51,630 nucleotides of DNA, from assembly GCF_028275055.1 (NCBI RefSeq), contig NZ_JAQCNJ010000049.1, positions 1 through 51,630 of the forward strand, given 5' to 3'. The first letter of the stretch is position 1; each line of letters opens with the position of its first letter. Of this stretch, positions 44,364-51,630 are shown one piece after another. Source of the DNA: Haloplanus sp. (lineage in GTDB: Archaea > Halobacteriota > Halobacteria > Halobacteriales > Haloferacaceae). The notes beneath the pieces were generated by a model. The model did no database searches. It saw only the letters and a program-made list of their open reading frames with translations, and was not told the DNA's origin. A program made the position numbers and the translations under genes.

Positions 44364-44670
44364 ACGGACTAGGTCGGGCAGTTAGGCCCTGCTCGTGACC
44401 CGCACTACGGTCTTTAGCGGGGACCGAACTCGGGGGCGTCCGGTCAGACCGGTTCGGGCCTCGGGAGCCAACGTGGAAGCCTCGTCCTTCGGGGACAGCG
44501 GTCCACGGCGCGTGTCCGCAGGGATGCTCCGTCGTGGTTCACCGGCGACATCGGGCCAGGCGCGGAAGCGAGCAGCCTGCCGCCGGACGCCCGTCGCTCG
44601 ACGGATCGCGGGGTGGAGGAGGCGACCGGGACTCCCCGGACTGGAACGTCGGGCAAACCCGCAGTCCACA
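44364..44670 (+). ncRNA. ffs: Signal recognition particle (7S) RNA
   Basis: About 305 nt matching haloarchaeal SRP RNA. The diagnostic helix-8 core is at 44556-44577, with the conserved GGAAG tetraloop region in CAGGCGCGGAAGCGAGCAGC that binds SRP54. The 5' Alu part reads GGTCGGGCAGTTAGGCCCTG and pairs partly with the 3' region. GGACT near 44366 can pair with AGTCC near 44663, the helix 1 that archaeal SRP RNAs have. A CTTAAG box at about 44337-44343 is the likely promoter. The ends are approximate. Confidence 0.9.
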
Positions 44671-44785
44671 TTCATCACATCCGCCGTGGGTGGCCCCATC
44701 GCATACGGTTTCGAACTGCCAGCAGTCACGCGTGGACTGGTACTCGGTATCGTGTGACCGAAAGCCAACGAAACAAAAAGAACCG

Positions 44786-44893
44786 GTGCTGCTCCGAGCG
44801 GAATGCACCGACGGCATCGACCGAGCCAGCAACACGCTCGAACGGTTCTGTAAAAACGGTCGCGACGACGCCTGTGACTACGTCCCGCGGTGA
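44786..44893 (+). CDS. Possible small Cys-containing protein, 35 residues
   Basis: A GTG-started frame reading MLLRAECTDGIDRASNTLER, then FCKNGRDDACDYVPR. It has three cysteines and balanced charge, unlike the Arg-rich shadows around it. No recognised family and no obvious box A (an AT-rich ACAAAAAGAA lies just before). It may be the tail of a decayed gene or chance. Confidence 0.25.
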   Translation: MLLRAECTDGIDRASNTLERFCKNGRDDACDYVPR

Positions 44894-45135
44894 GTTCTCA
44901 CCCCCCAGAGTTCGTCGACGGCAGGTCCCATCACCGACGGTTATACTCGCTCGATCCGCGGACACGACGGGTCGGACACACGACATACTCGACGGACTCC
45001 GAGTCGGGGCTGGGCGGCGTCCCTATCGGGTCCGATTCGGTCGTCCCGCCACACCGAGGATCGACCGCCGGTCACCCGCCCCGTTCCCGTCCGTTCCGGG
45101 CCACACCACGCTATGCCCCCGGCCGATGGAAATGC

Positions 45136-45165
45136 ACTTGACCACGCCGTGTAAATGCGTCAAGT
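45136..45165 (+). promoter_or_regulatory. Candidate operator over the trkA promoter
   Basis: ACTTGAC at 45136-45142 and GTCAAGT at 45159-45165 form a perfect 7-bp inverted repeat with a 16-base spacer. ATGC bases flank each arm. The spacer contains the GTAAATG box at about 45151-45157, and the trkA start follows at 45189 with an SD (GGAGGT at 45178-45183). A repressor bound here would block TBP. The factor is unknown. Confidence 0.5.
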
Positions 45166-45188
45166 ATGCATGATGCGGGAGGTCGGAG

Positions 45189-46526
45189 ATGTACGCCGTG
45201 ATCGTGGGAGCCGGGACGGTCGGATCGTCGATCGCTCGGAGCCTCTCGGAGACCCACGATGTGGCCGTCATCGACCTCGACGGCGGTTTGATCGAGTCGC
45301 TGATGTACGACGCCGATATTCTCGGGATCACCGGCGACGGAACCGACATCGAGACCCTACAGGAGGCGGGAATCGGGCAAGCCGACATCGTTATCGCCAG
45401 CACCGACGACGACGAGACCAACCTCGTCGTCTGCGGGACGGCCCGGACCGTCGGCGACCCCCTTGCGATCGCCCGGGTAAAGAGTGACAAGTTCGTCCGG
45501 ACGTGGGAGGCGTCGGCGGGAGCGTTCGGCGTTGACCACATGGTCGCGACGAACCTCTTGGCCGCCGAGACGATCACCCGGATCGTTGGCCTCCCCGCCG
45601 CGGGAGACGTCGAGACGTTCGCCGACGGTCTCGTCCAGATGGCGGAGTTCGAGATCGACCCGACGAGCCCGATCGCGGGCCAGACCGTCGAGGAAGCCGA
45701 CCGCTACGAGTCGCTGACGTTCGCGGCCGTGTTCCGAGAAAGCGATGACGAGGTCGTGATCCCGCGCGGGGACACCGTTCTGCAGGCCGGCGACGATGTC
45801 GTCGTTATCGGCAGCCCCGAGAGTGTCCGCACGTTCGCCCACGCGGTCGCACCGGGCGTCGAGAGTGCAGAGAACGCCCTCATCATCGGCGGGAGCGATG
45901 TGGGCTACCACACGGCCAGACTCCTCCAGAAACAGGGGCTAACGCCTCGACTCGTCGAGCGCGACCCCGACCGCGCTCGCGAGATTGCGGAGGAACTCGC
46001 CGGCACGACCGTTTTAGAAAGCGATGCGACCGACCGGTCCTTTCTCCGACGGGAACATATTGAGGACGTCGATGTCGTCGTCGCGGCCCTCGATAGCGAC
46101 GAAAAGAACCTTCTCGCCGCACTCTTGGCCGAACGACTCGGGGCCGACCGGACCGTCGCGACCGTCGAGGCGCCCGAGTATGTCGACCTTTTCGAGGAGG
46201 TCGGCATCGACGTGGCGATCAACCCGCGTGAGGCGGCCGCGGAGGAACTCACGCGGTTCACCCGCGAACACCGTGCCGAGAGCGTTGCTATCCTCGGAGA
46301 CGACCGGGCCGAGGTGCTGGAGATCGAAATCGACGCCGACAGTATCCTCGTCAACCGACCCATCCGCGAATCGGTCGCCGACCTCCCGGCCGGGGCGGTC
46401 ATCGGTGCGATCACCCGCGACGGCGCGTTCGTGATCCCGCGTGGGGACACCGTGGTGGAACGTGGCGATCACGTCGTCCTGTTTGTCGATACAGACTGCC
46501 TCGACGAGACGAGCGACAAACTGTAA
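45189..46526 (+). CDS. trkA: Trk potassium uptake system protein TrkA
   Basis: A 445-residue peripheral regulator of Trk/Ktr K+ transport with two RCK halves. Each has a Rossmann NAD-binding start (MYAVIVGAGTVGSSIARSL; NALIIGGSDVGYHTARLL) with Asp-rich second strands, followed by a TrkA-C domain. Potassium uptake is central to haloarchaeal salt-in osmoadaptation. The membrane partner TrkH is not in the window. Start from ATG at 45189 with SD five bases upstream, so it is led, not leaderless. Confidence 0.95.
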   Translation: MYAVIVGAGTVGSSIARSLSETHDVAVIDLDGGLIESLMYDADILGITGDGTDIETLQEAGIGQADIVIASTDDDETNLVVCGTARTVGDPLAIARVKSDKFVRTWEASAGAFGVDHMVATNLLAAETITRIVGLPAAGDVETFADGLVQMAEFEIDPTSPIAGQTVEEADRYESLTFAAVFRESDDEVVIPRGDTVLQAGDDVVVIGSPESVRTFAHAVAPGVESAENALIIGGSDVGYHTARLLQKQGLTPRLVERDPDRAREIAEELAGTTVLESDATDRSFLRREHIEDVDVVVAALDSDEKNLLAALLAERLGADRTVATVEAPEYVDLFEEVGIDVAINPREAAAEELTRFTREHRAESVAILGDDRAEVLEIEIDADSILVNRPIRESVADLPAGAVIGAITRDGAFVIPRGDTVVERGDHVVLFVDTDCLDETSDKL

Positions 46527-46593
46527 CTGTAAGCTAACGCGCCCCTGACGACGCGCGGCACGCCTATGTCGGGGCCGCCCCAACGGATGGCAC

Positions 46594-47175
46594 ATGCGGG
46601 ATCCAAGCAGTCCGACGGTCGACCTCCTCGTCCTGTTTGGTTTGGTCCACCTGTGCCAGCGACTCGGCGGTGCCGTTGGCCTCGGAACGGCGTGGTTCGC
46701 GCTGGCCACACCCGTATCGCGGCCGTGGACGCTCCTCACCGCGGTGTATGCACACGCCTCCGTGGGTCACCTTCTCGCGAACGCCGTGGCTCTTAGCCTT
46801 GTCGGCCTCGCGCTCGAACGGGTGACAACCCGTCTGCGGTTCCACGCGTTCGTCTTCGGAACGGGGACGCTCGCCGCACTCGCGGAACTGCTCGCCGGGG
46901 CGATTCTGGGCACGTCAGTCGCCGTTCTTGGGGCGAGCGGTGCGGTCCTCGCGTTGTACGGCTACGTTCTCGCCGGAAACCCGATCACCGAACGGGTGCT
47001 CGGTGCCGTCGACATAGGCCGCCGTGGCAGAGCCGTTCTGGCCGTTGTCGCCGCCCTCGTCGTGACGGCCCTCACCGCCGGTCCTGGTGTTGCCCTCGTC
47101 GCGCATTTTACCGGGTTCGGGATGGGTGTGGTTGCAGGACGGGCGGGGGTGTTGAGGGGGTCGTCGCGGATCTGA
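46594..47175 (+). CDS. Rhomboid-family intramembrane serine protease
   Basis: A 193-residue polytopic protein with about six membrane segments. The active site is intact: Ser115 in VLGASGAVLALYG, His171 in LVAHFTGFGMG, and HxxxN (His59, Asn63) in SVGHLLANAVAL that stabilises the oxyanion. It cleaves membrane proteins within the bilayer; substrate unknown. It follows trkA by 67 bp but has no visible coupling. Confidence 0.88.
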   Translation: MRDPSSPTVDLLVLFGLVHLCQRLGGAVGLGTAWFALATPVSRPWTLLTAVYAHASVGHLLANAVALSLVGLALERVTTRLRFHAFVFGTGTLAALAELLAGAILGTSVAVLGASGAVLALYGYVLAGNPITERVLGAVDIGRRGRAVLAVVAALVVTALTAGPGVALVAHFTGFGMGVVAGRAGVLRGSSRI

Positions 47176-47534
47176 GCCCGTGGTCGAAGCCCGTCTCGAC
47201 CGTCCGACTCTGAGCATCGGCGTCGGGCGAGCGAACACAGCGACTCGACCGGTGGACTCTCAAGTGGTGACGGTGGCGGGAACTTGAGCGGCGTCGGTGC
47301 CGAGTGACCCGCGATCCACGAACAACGCGAGACGGGGCACGGGGATCGGTTGCCGAACCCGCCAGCGGTCGCGCCGGAGAACCGTCGAGCGCACCGATGG
47401 ACGTTGGATGTGGCGGTGCTGGCCGGATCGACGGCGTCGATATCCAGGCTCTCCTGATCCGGCCGGTCGGTCACAACATCAGCCGGGCGGGCGGACGGTT
47501 CGACAACACGAACCGTGCCGTACGGTAGACGGTC
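47176..47534. other. Intergenic region, 359 bp
   Basis: Downstream of the rhomboid gene and of the BofA-like gene, which converge here. Open frames are short and Arg/Pro-rich; I see no RNA gene, repeat or domain. Confidence 0.5.
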
Positions 47535-47744
47535 TCATACGAAAATCACCGGAACTACCGTGGCCGCGAAGGCGACATTCAGCACCGCGAGCAGTATCAC
47601 CAGAATCGCACCGGGGACCCCTAACACCGCACACACCACGAGCGTGATGAGCGATATCTGTACGCCCAGCCCGACGGCGTTCGCGATGATCAGGATGACG
47701 AGGCCCACGACCGCGTTGACAGCGAGGACTCGCAAGGAAACCAT
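47535..47744 (-). CDS. BofA-family small membrane protein
   Basis: A 69-residue protein with two hydrophobic helices (VLAVNAVVGLVILIIANAVG and LVVCAVLGVPGAILVILLAV). VNAVVGLVIL and GVPGAILVILL are the signature of the pro-sigmaK processing inhibitor BofA family. Haloarchaea have no sigma factors, so the role differs from sporulation; it is unknown. ATG at 47744; an in-frame GTG at 47750 is possible. A CTAACAAAG box at about 47770-47778 is the likely promoter. Confidence 0.85.
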   Translation of the reverse strand: MVSLRVLAVNAVVGLVILIIANAVGLGVQISLITLVVCAVLGVPGAILVILLAVLNVAFAATVVPVIFV

Positions 47745-48137
47745 GGCCACCAGTTCCGATGCTGTACACTTTGTTAGGAGTCAGTTATCCGACTCTCCCG
47801 CACAAGCCCGCCTCAAGCACACCCCTGCTGGGTCGCTCCCCGTCTGCATCCTGACTGCTGCCAGCCTCTGAGGCTCACTGACACCGCCACCGGTGCACGT
47901 ACACGGCACACGACCACGGGGAACAGCTCAGCCCCGAGCGCGGCCCTACATCCCGCCGTGACCGGTTCACGGACCGTTCTTGACGCGTCCGGACGAGAGC
48001 ACTTACGTGCACGCGCGTGACCGGCACGGCGGGGGAGCCACTCTCCCCTCCCTGCTAGGTGTAATGGCCGACCGACCCACGCTAACCGGGGCGTTAGGCT
48101 CCCGTTTGTTACGGTGCCCGCGCGTGATGCGTGTGGT
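47745..48137. other. Intergenic region, 393 bp
   Basis: Between the divergent BofA-like and YihY-like genes. Both promoters should lie here. No protein domain or RNA recognised; open frames are short. Confidence 0.5.
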
Positions 48138-49169
48138 ATGGATGCTCAGTCGGTCATCCTCCGGGTGAGATCCGTTGCCCGCATGTTCAACGACAAGAAC
48201 GTGACGTTTCTCGCCGGTAGTATCGCCTACAGTGCGTTCGTCTCGCTCGTTCCGTTGTTCATGTTCTTTCTCCTCGGGGTGTCGGTGTTCGGCGCGCCCG
48301 AACTACAACAGCAGATAATCGAGGTGGCGACAGACAGCGTCTCTCCATCGGTCGGTGGCGTTATGGAGGTGATGATCGAAGAACAGCGTGACGCCGGTAC
48401 CGGTTCAACGATCAGTGACTCTCTCATCGGAGCACTCACCCTCGTCTGGGGGGCGAAAAAGGTGTTTCGCGGGCTCGATACGGCGTTCTCGGAGATCTAC
48501 GAAACGGCTGCCCGGGGGTCGCTTCTCGGCCAGATCAAGAATAGTTTGGTGGTGCTTTGTACCCTCACGCTCGGCGCCGTCGCGATGATCGGTACGACTG
48601 CCGTTATCGCAGCCTTCCCGTCGGTCCCGCTGATCGGCTTTGCGGCCCCCTTACTACTGCTTGTCAGCCTCTGTGGCACCTTCTTCCCGATGTACTACCT
48701 GTTTCCGAACGTCGATCTGGCGCCACGCGAGGTGGTTCCGGGGACGATGGTCGGGGCCGTCGGGTGGGCGGTTCTGCAGGTGGTGTTCCAGGCGTACGTC
48801 TCCCTGAGCGGCGGCGACGGGAGTCTCATCGCAGGCATCCTTCTGTTGGTCACGTGGCTGTACTTCAGCGGTGTCGTGTTGTTGCTCGGTGCTGCGGTCA
48901 ACGCAGTCGGCTTTGTTTGCACCGACGACCGGCAGGCGTCCTCGGTGCTGGACACGGAGATGACCCGTGGCGAGGCAGCGACACATCTCCAGCGACTCCG
49001 CGAGGACCTCACCGGCCGATTTGAGGGAGTACGGTCGGCCGATAACGGACCTGTGGTGAAACGCAACCCGCCGAGGGGTTCCATCCTCATCACCGAATGG
49101 GCCCGGGAAACCGAGGAGGGAACGACCCACGAGGTCCGGTTGGAGTGGGACGCGGACAACAACGGCTGA
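48138..49169 (+). CDS. YihY/virulence factor BrkB family membrane protein
   Basis: A 343-residue protein with about six membrane segments. It starts MDAQSVILRVRSVARMFNDK and has NVTFLAGSIAYSAFVSLVPL, the YihY signature. Further family regions are LVWGAKKVFRGLDTAFSEIY and FFPMYYLFPNVDLAPREVVPG. The C-terminal 75 residues are a soluble acidic tail. The molecular role of this family is not established; the old RNase BN label was in error. ATG at 48138 chosen; an in-frame codon at 48114 adds eight residues. Confidence 0.9.
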   Translation: MDAQSVILRVRSVARMFNDKNVTFLAGSIAYSAFVSLVPLFMFFLLGVSVFGAPELQQQIIEVATDSVSPSVGGVMEVMIEEQRDAGTGSTISDSLIGALTLVWGAKKVFRGLDTAFSEIYETAARGSLLGQIKNSLVVLCTLTLGAVAMIGTTAVIAAFPSVPLIGFAAPLLLLVSLCGTFFPMYYLFPNVDLAPREVVPGTMVGAVGWAVLQVVFQAYVSLSGGDGSLIAGILLLVTWLYFSGVVLLLGAAVNAVGFVCTDDRQASSVLDTEMTRGEAATHLQRLREDLTGRFEGVRSADNGPVVKRNPPRGSILITEWARETEEGTTHEVRLEWDADNNG

Positions 49170-49327
49170 GCCATCACAAGCGGTCACCACATCGACGTAG
49201 GCGACCGGCGGACGCGTGTCCCCGCTCATCGGTGTGTTCACCGCCCGTCTCTACCGTCCAATCACGTAATCAGACGGTAGTCGGTCACAACGGGTCCGTG
49301 CGTTCGTGTTATTCACCCACAACTTTT

Positions 49328-49591
49328 GTGACTCCCCACCCTTACTACGTTGTGTCACGAGAGATAACCCACGACGCGAACGGCCCGAAACTCATCGGCG
49401 AGGACGAACTGGAAGAACAGGGCGGCAGTGTTCACCTCTGTATGTGTGGGCTGTCGAACGATTACCCGTACTGCGACGGGTCACACACCGCCACCACCGA
49501 TGAGGACGCGGACACGCGTTACAAGTACGAAAACGACGACGACGAGAACCCCCGCCACGTCGTCGCAGAGATGGTGTTCGAAGAGGACTGA
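49328..49591 (+). CDS. CDGSH iron-sulfur domain protein
   Basis: An 87-residue protein with the CDGSH zinc-finger-like 2Fe-2S motif CMCGLSNDYPYCDGSH: Cys38, Cys40, Cys49 and His53, all ligands present. The remainder is acidic (TTDEDADTRYKYENDDDENP). Members bind a labile 2Fe-2S cluster and act in redox or iron homeostasis. The start is GTG at 49328; a GTG at 49352 is possible and would remove eight residues. Confidence 0.88.
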   Translation: MTPHPYYVVSREITHDANGPKLIGEDELEEQGGSVHLCMCGLSNDYPYCDGSHTATTDEDADTRYKYENDDDENPRHVVAEMVFEED

Positions 49592-49666
49592 GACGGGAGC
49601 GTTTCAACACATCGCAATCCGCCTGTCAGCCCCGACGAGTTTGTCTGCTGAGTTTTACGCGACCCA

Positions 49667-50014
49667 CTACCGCGCCACGCGCCGACCGATGGCGAACACG
49701 AACAGGGGGATAAACAGCGCCCCGATCAGCGATTCGATCCCGACGAGAATCCGGGAGAGCGGACTAGCAGGGTAGAAGTCTCCGCAGCCGACGGTAGAAA
49801 AGGTAATGACGCTGAAATAGACCCCGTTTAACGTATCAACCGGTGCCGCTCCGGGGGTTGTGAGATCGGTCAGCGTGATACGATAGGTCGTCTCGGGATC
49901 GTTCCGTGCGATACCGGCTACCGAATAGATGAGCCCACAGTCAAGAATCAGTGAGCCAGACACACAGAGTAGTCTACGGAGACTCTCACCGTGGCGGTGG
50001 AGGTGCCAGTTCAA
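49667..50014 (-). CDS. Ion channel (two-helix K+ channel pore), altered filter
   Basis: A 115-residue frame with one N-terminal hydrophobic segment, a pore loop (TLNGVYFSVITFSTVGCGDF) and a second helix (LVGIESLIGALFIPLFVFAI). It is the ion_trans_2 type. The selectivity filter reads TVGCGDF, with Cys in place of the usual Tyr/Phe of TVGYGD. No ATG or GTG precedes residue 18: the frame must start at TTG (50014) or GTG (49963). The N-terminus may be truncated. It lies in an AT-richer stretch near a tRNA scar. Confidence 0.6.
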   Translation of the reverse strand: MNWHLHRHGESLRRLLCVSGSLILDCGLIYSVAGIARNDPETTYRITLTDLTTPGAAPVDTLNGVYFSVITFSTVGCGDFYPASPLSRILVGIESLIGALFIPLFVFAIGRRVAR

Positions 50015-50552
50015 CGTCGAATGGTCTATAACACGGATTACGTCCGACCCCTCGAAGTATCAAAAGAATGATTAGTCTTGACAAAAATCGGACAGCTAAA
50101 ATCAATCGTCACCGAGGGGAGATGCCCAGCCATCATTACCCCCGGTGACAAAGCTACGACCGATAACGCCCCCACGTTCAACAACTCATCGAAGTAATCC
50201 GTGAGGACGGGGAAGCGTTCGACAACGATCCGATACCCTCATCGAGTTTATCGAGGATTCGAGCAGAGCGTGGAAACGGACCGTCCGGAGGGGTGGGTGA
50301 TCCTGATACCACTAGGTATAATCGGTGATGTGGGTCAGCGAGCAAGGGTGACGGGCGTTGACGGACGGTTCAGTCCGGCGGTGTAGCGCGGGTTCCTGAC
50401 TCGTTCCGTTGTTTCGGAGCGGTGTTTTGAGGCCCATCGAATGATCACCGTTCCTCACACCGTGACACAGTTGTAGTACCGCGTGAGGGTTCGTCTCCTT
50501 TTATCGAGGTGTTTGAGCCGGAAAATATTGTAATCGGGAGCGGTAGCGACCG
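50015..50552. other. AT-richer region, 538 bp, with a frameshifted relic
   Basis: Base composition is visibly lower in G+C than the surrounding chromosome. It holds the broken frame at 50078-50300 (separate entry). No intact gene, integrase or IS was found. It adjoins the duplicated 3' end of tRNA-Gly, consistent with the remains of an inserted element. Confidence 0.5.
50078..50300 (+). pseudogene. Frameshifted relic of an unknown gene
   Basis: Three protein-like pieces lie in successive frames. Piece one (from TTG 50078) includes KIGQLKSIVTEGRCPAIITP and ends at TAA 50195. Piece two (from about 50176) reads VQQLIEVIREDGEAFDND. Piece three (from about 50232) reads DTLIEFIEDSSRAWKRTVRR and ends at TGA 50298. 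Reading through needs two frameshifts. I cannot name the family. Helical, charged text of this quality in each frame is unlikely by chance. Confidence 0.45.
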
Positions 50553-50575
50553 ATGCGCCGGCCGGGATTTGAACC
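50553..50575. repeat. Duplicated 3' end of tRNA-Gly (copy 1)
   Basis: 23 bases identical to 50646-50668, covering the discriminator base, the 3' acceptor strand and the T-arm half of the tRNA-Gly. This is how att sites left by tRNA-targeting integrases look. Confidence 0.85.
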
Positions 50576-50645
50576 ACGGTCGTTTCGCTCGCTCCACTCT
50601 CTGGTTCAAATTCCTTTGGGCGATTCTCCTCGCTTCGCTCGGAAA

Positions 50646-50668
50646 ATGCGCCGGCCGGGATTTGAACC
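50646..50668. repeat. Duplicated 3' end of tRNA-Gly (copy 2, within the tRNA)
   Basis: The second copy of the 23-base repeat. It is one base outside plus the last 22 bases of the tRNA gene. The two copies start 93 bp apart. Confidence 0.85.
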
Positions 50669-50717
50669 CGGGCCATGAGCTTGGAAGGCTCAGGTCCTAC
50701 CACTAGACCACCGGCGC
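50647..50717 (-). tRNA. tRNA-Gly (anticodon TCC)
   Basis: A 71-nt cloverleaf on the minus strand. The 5' acceptor is GCGCCGG at 50717-50711, paired with CCGGCGC at 50654-50648, with discriminator A. The anticodon stem TGAGC/GCTCA encloses CTTCCAA, giving anticodon TCC for GGA/GGG codons. The T-arm GGGTTCAAATCCC is standard. No 3' CCA is encoded. Confidence 0.94.
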
Positions 50718-50765
50718 GTATAATTTGATTCAGACCGGTGGAATAAGGCAGTTACGTTACGGAGT

Positions 50766-51630
50766 TCAGTCGTCCGCGGAGGCGGTGGCCTCGGTTTCGG
50801 TTTCGGCTTCTGCCTCGGTCTCACGGAACGCCCGCGCCTGTTCCCGGAGGGCCTCGGATATCGCCGGCACCTCGTCGGGATCGACTGCGCCCTGCTTTTC
50901 GATTTCGTCGACACTCCGCGGGAACGTCCGGAGGTCCATGTGAATGGCGATTCCGGCCTTCGCGCCCTGACCCATGGCGACCGGGATCTGGTTGTGACCC
51001 TGTACGAGGTCGCCGACAGCGTAGACACCGTCGACGCTCGTCCGTCCGTGGTCGTCGGCGACGACGGTGCCGTCGTCGTTGCGCTCACAGCCGACCTCGG
51101 CCGCCAGCCCGCCGTTGTACTCCGAGCCATACATCGGGAACCCACCGCGATACTCGCGAACCGCGCCGTCCTCGAACTCGAAGCTTTCCAGCCACCCATC
51201 GTCGCCGCGGTTCATATCGCTGATCTCCTCGTGGATCACGTCGATCGGATGGGCATCGAGCATGCGCCCGGTTTCATCGCTCCACGTCGGGTCGTCGCCG
51301 CGGGTGAGCAGATCCACCTCGTCGGTGAAGTTGAGCATGATCATGGCGACGTAGGCGGCGCTGTCGCCATGACCCATCACGTACACCGACTCGTCGACGA
51401 ACATGTAGGCGTCACAGTGGAGGCAGTAGTGAAGTCCCCGGCCCGTCGGCGGGAGCGGCGGATCGGGTTCCGCGTCGCTGAACCCCGTGGCGAGAACGAC
51501 GCGGTCGGCGGCGAGGAGTCCGTTGTCGGTCTCCAGTCGGAGCCGATCGTTGGCGGTGCGGTCGAGGCCGGAGACGAACGCTCTACGGTGTGTCGCGCCG
51601 TACGATTGGACCTGTTCACGCGCCGTCTGC
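50766..51630 (-). CDS. Thioredoxin-reductase-like FAD/NAD(P) oxidoreductase, N-terminus outside window
   Basis: About 287 residues of a pyridine-nucleotide disulfide oxidoreductase. Near the start are RVVLATGFSDAEPDPPLPPT (FAD site) and the redox pair HYCLHCDAY, matching CATCDG of thioredoxin reductase. YVMGHGDSAAYVAMIML follows as the NAD(P) Rossmann glycine motif, and VDGVYAVGDLVQGHNQIPVA is the C-terminal FAD motif. The C-terminal 40 residues are an Ala/Glu/Thr-rich tail. The second Cys is followed by Asp-Ala instead of Asp-Gly. The N-terminus runs off the right edge. Confidence 0.85.
   Translation of the reverse strand, partial: QTAREQVQSYGATHRRAFVSGLDRTANDRLRLETDNGLLAADRVVLATGFSDAEPDPPLPPTGRGLHYCLHCDAYMFVDESVYVMGHGDSAAYVAMIMLNFTDEVDLLTRGDDPTWSDETGRMLDAHPIDVIHEEISDMNRGDDGWLESFEFEDGAVREYRGGFPMYGSEYNGGLAAEVGCERNDDGTVVADDHGRTSVDGVYAVGDLVQGHNQIPVAMGQGAKAGIAIHMDLRTFPRSVDEIEKQGAVDPDEVPAISEALREQARAFRETEAEAETETEATASADD

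Larger units (their letters stand above)
44671..45188. other. Intergenic region, 518 bp
   Basis: Between SRP RNA and trkA. It contains one short protein-like frame at 44786-44893 (separate entry) and, close to trkA, an inverted repeat around a GTAAATG box. The rest reads as Arg/Pro/Ser-rich shadows with no RNA fold or repeat I can name. Confidence 0.5.

Noticed and set aside
44395-44757. 120-codon frame on the plus strand
   Set aside because: Overlaps the SRP RNA and is basic with no domain; the RNA explains the sequence.
47297-47647. 116-codon frame between the rhomboid and BofA-like genes
   Set aside because: Basic and Pro-rich, with its 3' part antisense to the BofA-like gene.
1-51630. 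CRISPR arrays, insertion sequences, integrases, toxin-antitoxin pairs, gas vesicle or defence islands
   Set aside because: I looked on both strands and saw no regularly spaced repeats, transposase or recombinase motifs, or recognisable defence genes.

Overview
The window is a chromosomal segment of a halophilic archaeon (class Halobacteria). The DNA is roughly two-thirds G+C by eye. Predicted proteins are rich in Asp and Glu, and many starts have an AT-rich box about 25-30 nt upstream with little leader. Signature archaeal genes are present: isopentenyl phosphate kinase, GatE, diphthamide enzyme Dph2, MptE, Lhr helicase and an archaeal-type SRP RNA. The genus cannot be fixed from what is visible.

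Layout: 1-5.3 kb holds the tail of an SF1 helicase, a haloarchaeal HTH-family protein, a LarA-family protein and Lhr. 5.4-7.1 kb is a mevalonate kinase/isopentenyl phosphate kinase operon for isoprenoid lipids. 7.2-14.7 kb holds housekeeping singletons: two metallo-beta-lactamase proteins, a DHH phosphoesterase, a TRAM protein, ThyX, superoxide dismutase, a DJ-1/PfpI protein, an HD hydrolase and a universal stress protein. 14.7-18.6 kb holds a biotin ligase coupled to its substrate, a biotin-dependent carboxylase alpha subunit, followed by Asd.

19.0-26.1 kb is the most unusual part. A leftward FAD/Fe-S dehydrogenase and a rightward urea/amide ABC transporter operon (urtABCDE) meet head to head at about 21.67 kb, and both lead genes lack their 5' ends. 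The join lies on a palindromic GTCGAC repeat. This is either a deletion that removed two gene starts and their promoters or an assembly misjoin.

26.1-37.5 kb holds a CitE-like lyase, GatE, a MaoC hydratase, a TrmJ-like methyltransferase coupled to a Cys-rich protein, a DHPS-like/MptE pterin pair, an RNA m5C methyltransferase with a small partner, an amidase and a Tat lipoprotein. 37.5-44.3 kb holds tRNA-Leu, a regulator, Dph2, and several membrane or small proteins. 44.4-47.7 kb holds the SRP RNA, TrkA with a candidate operator, a rhomboid protease and a BofA-like protein. 48.1-51.6 kb holds a YihY protein, a CDGSH protein, a K+-channel fragment with an altered filter, a frameshifted relic, a tRNA-Gly whose 3' end is duplicated (a likely old integration scar), and a thioredoxin-reductase-like protein running off the edge.

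I found no CRISPR array, insertion sequence, integrase or intact prophage. The best candidates for something new are the double-headless junction, the decayed tRNA-Gly island, the trkA inverted repeat and several small haloarchaeal proteins.
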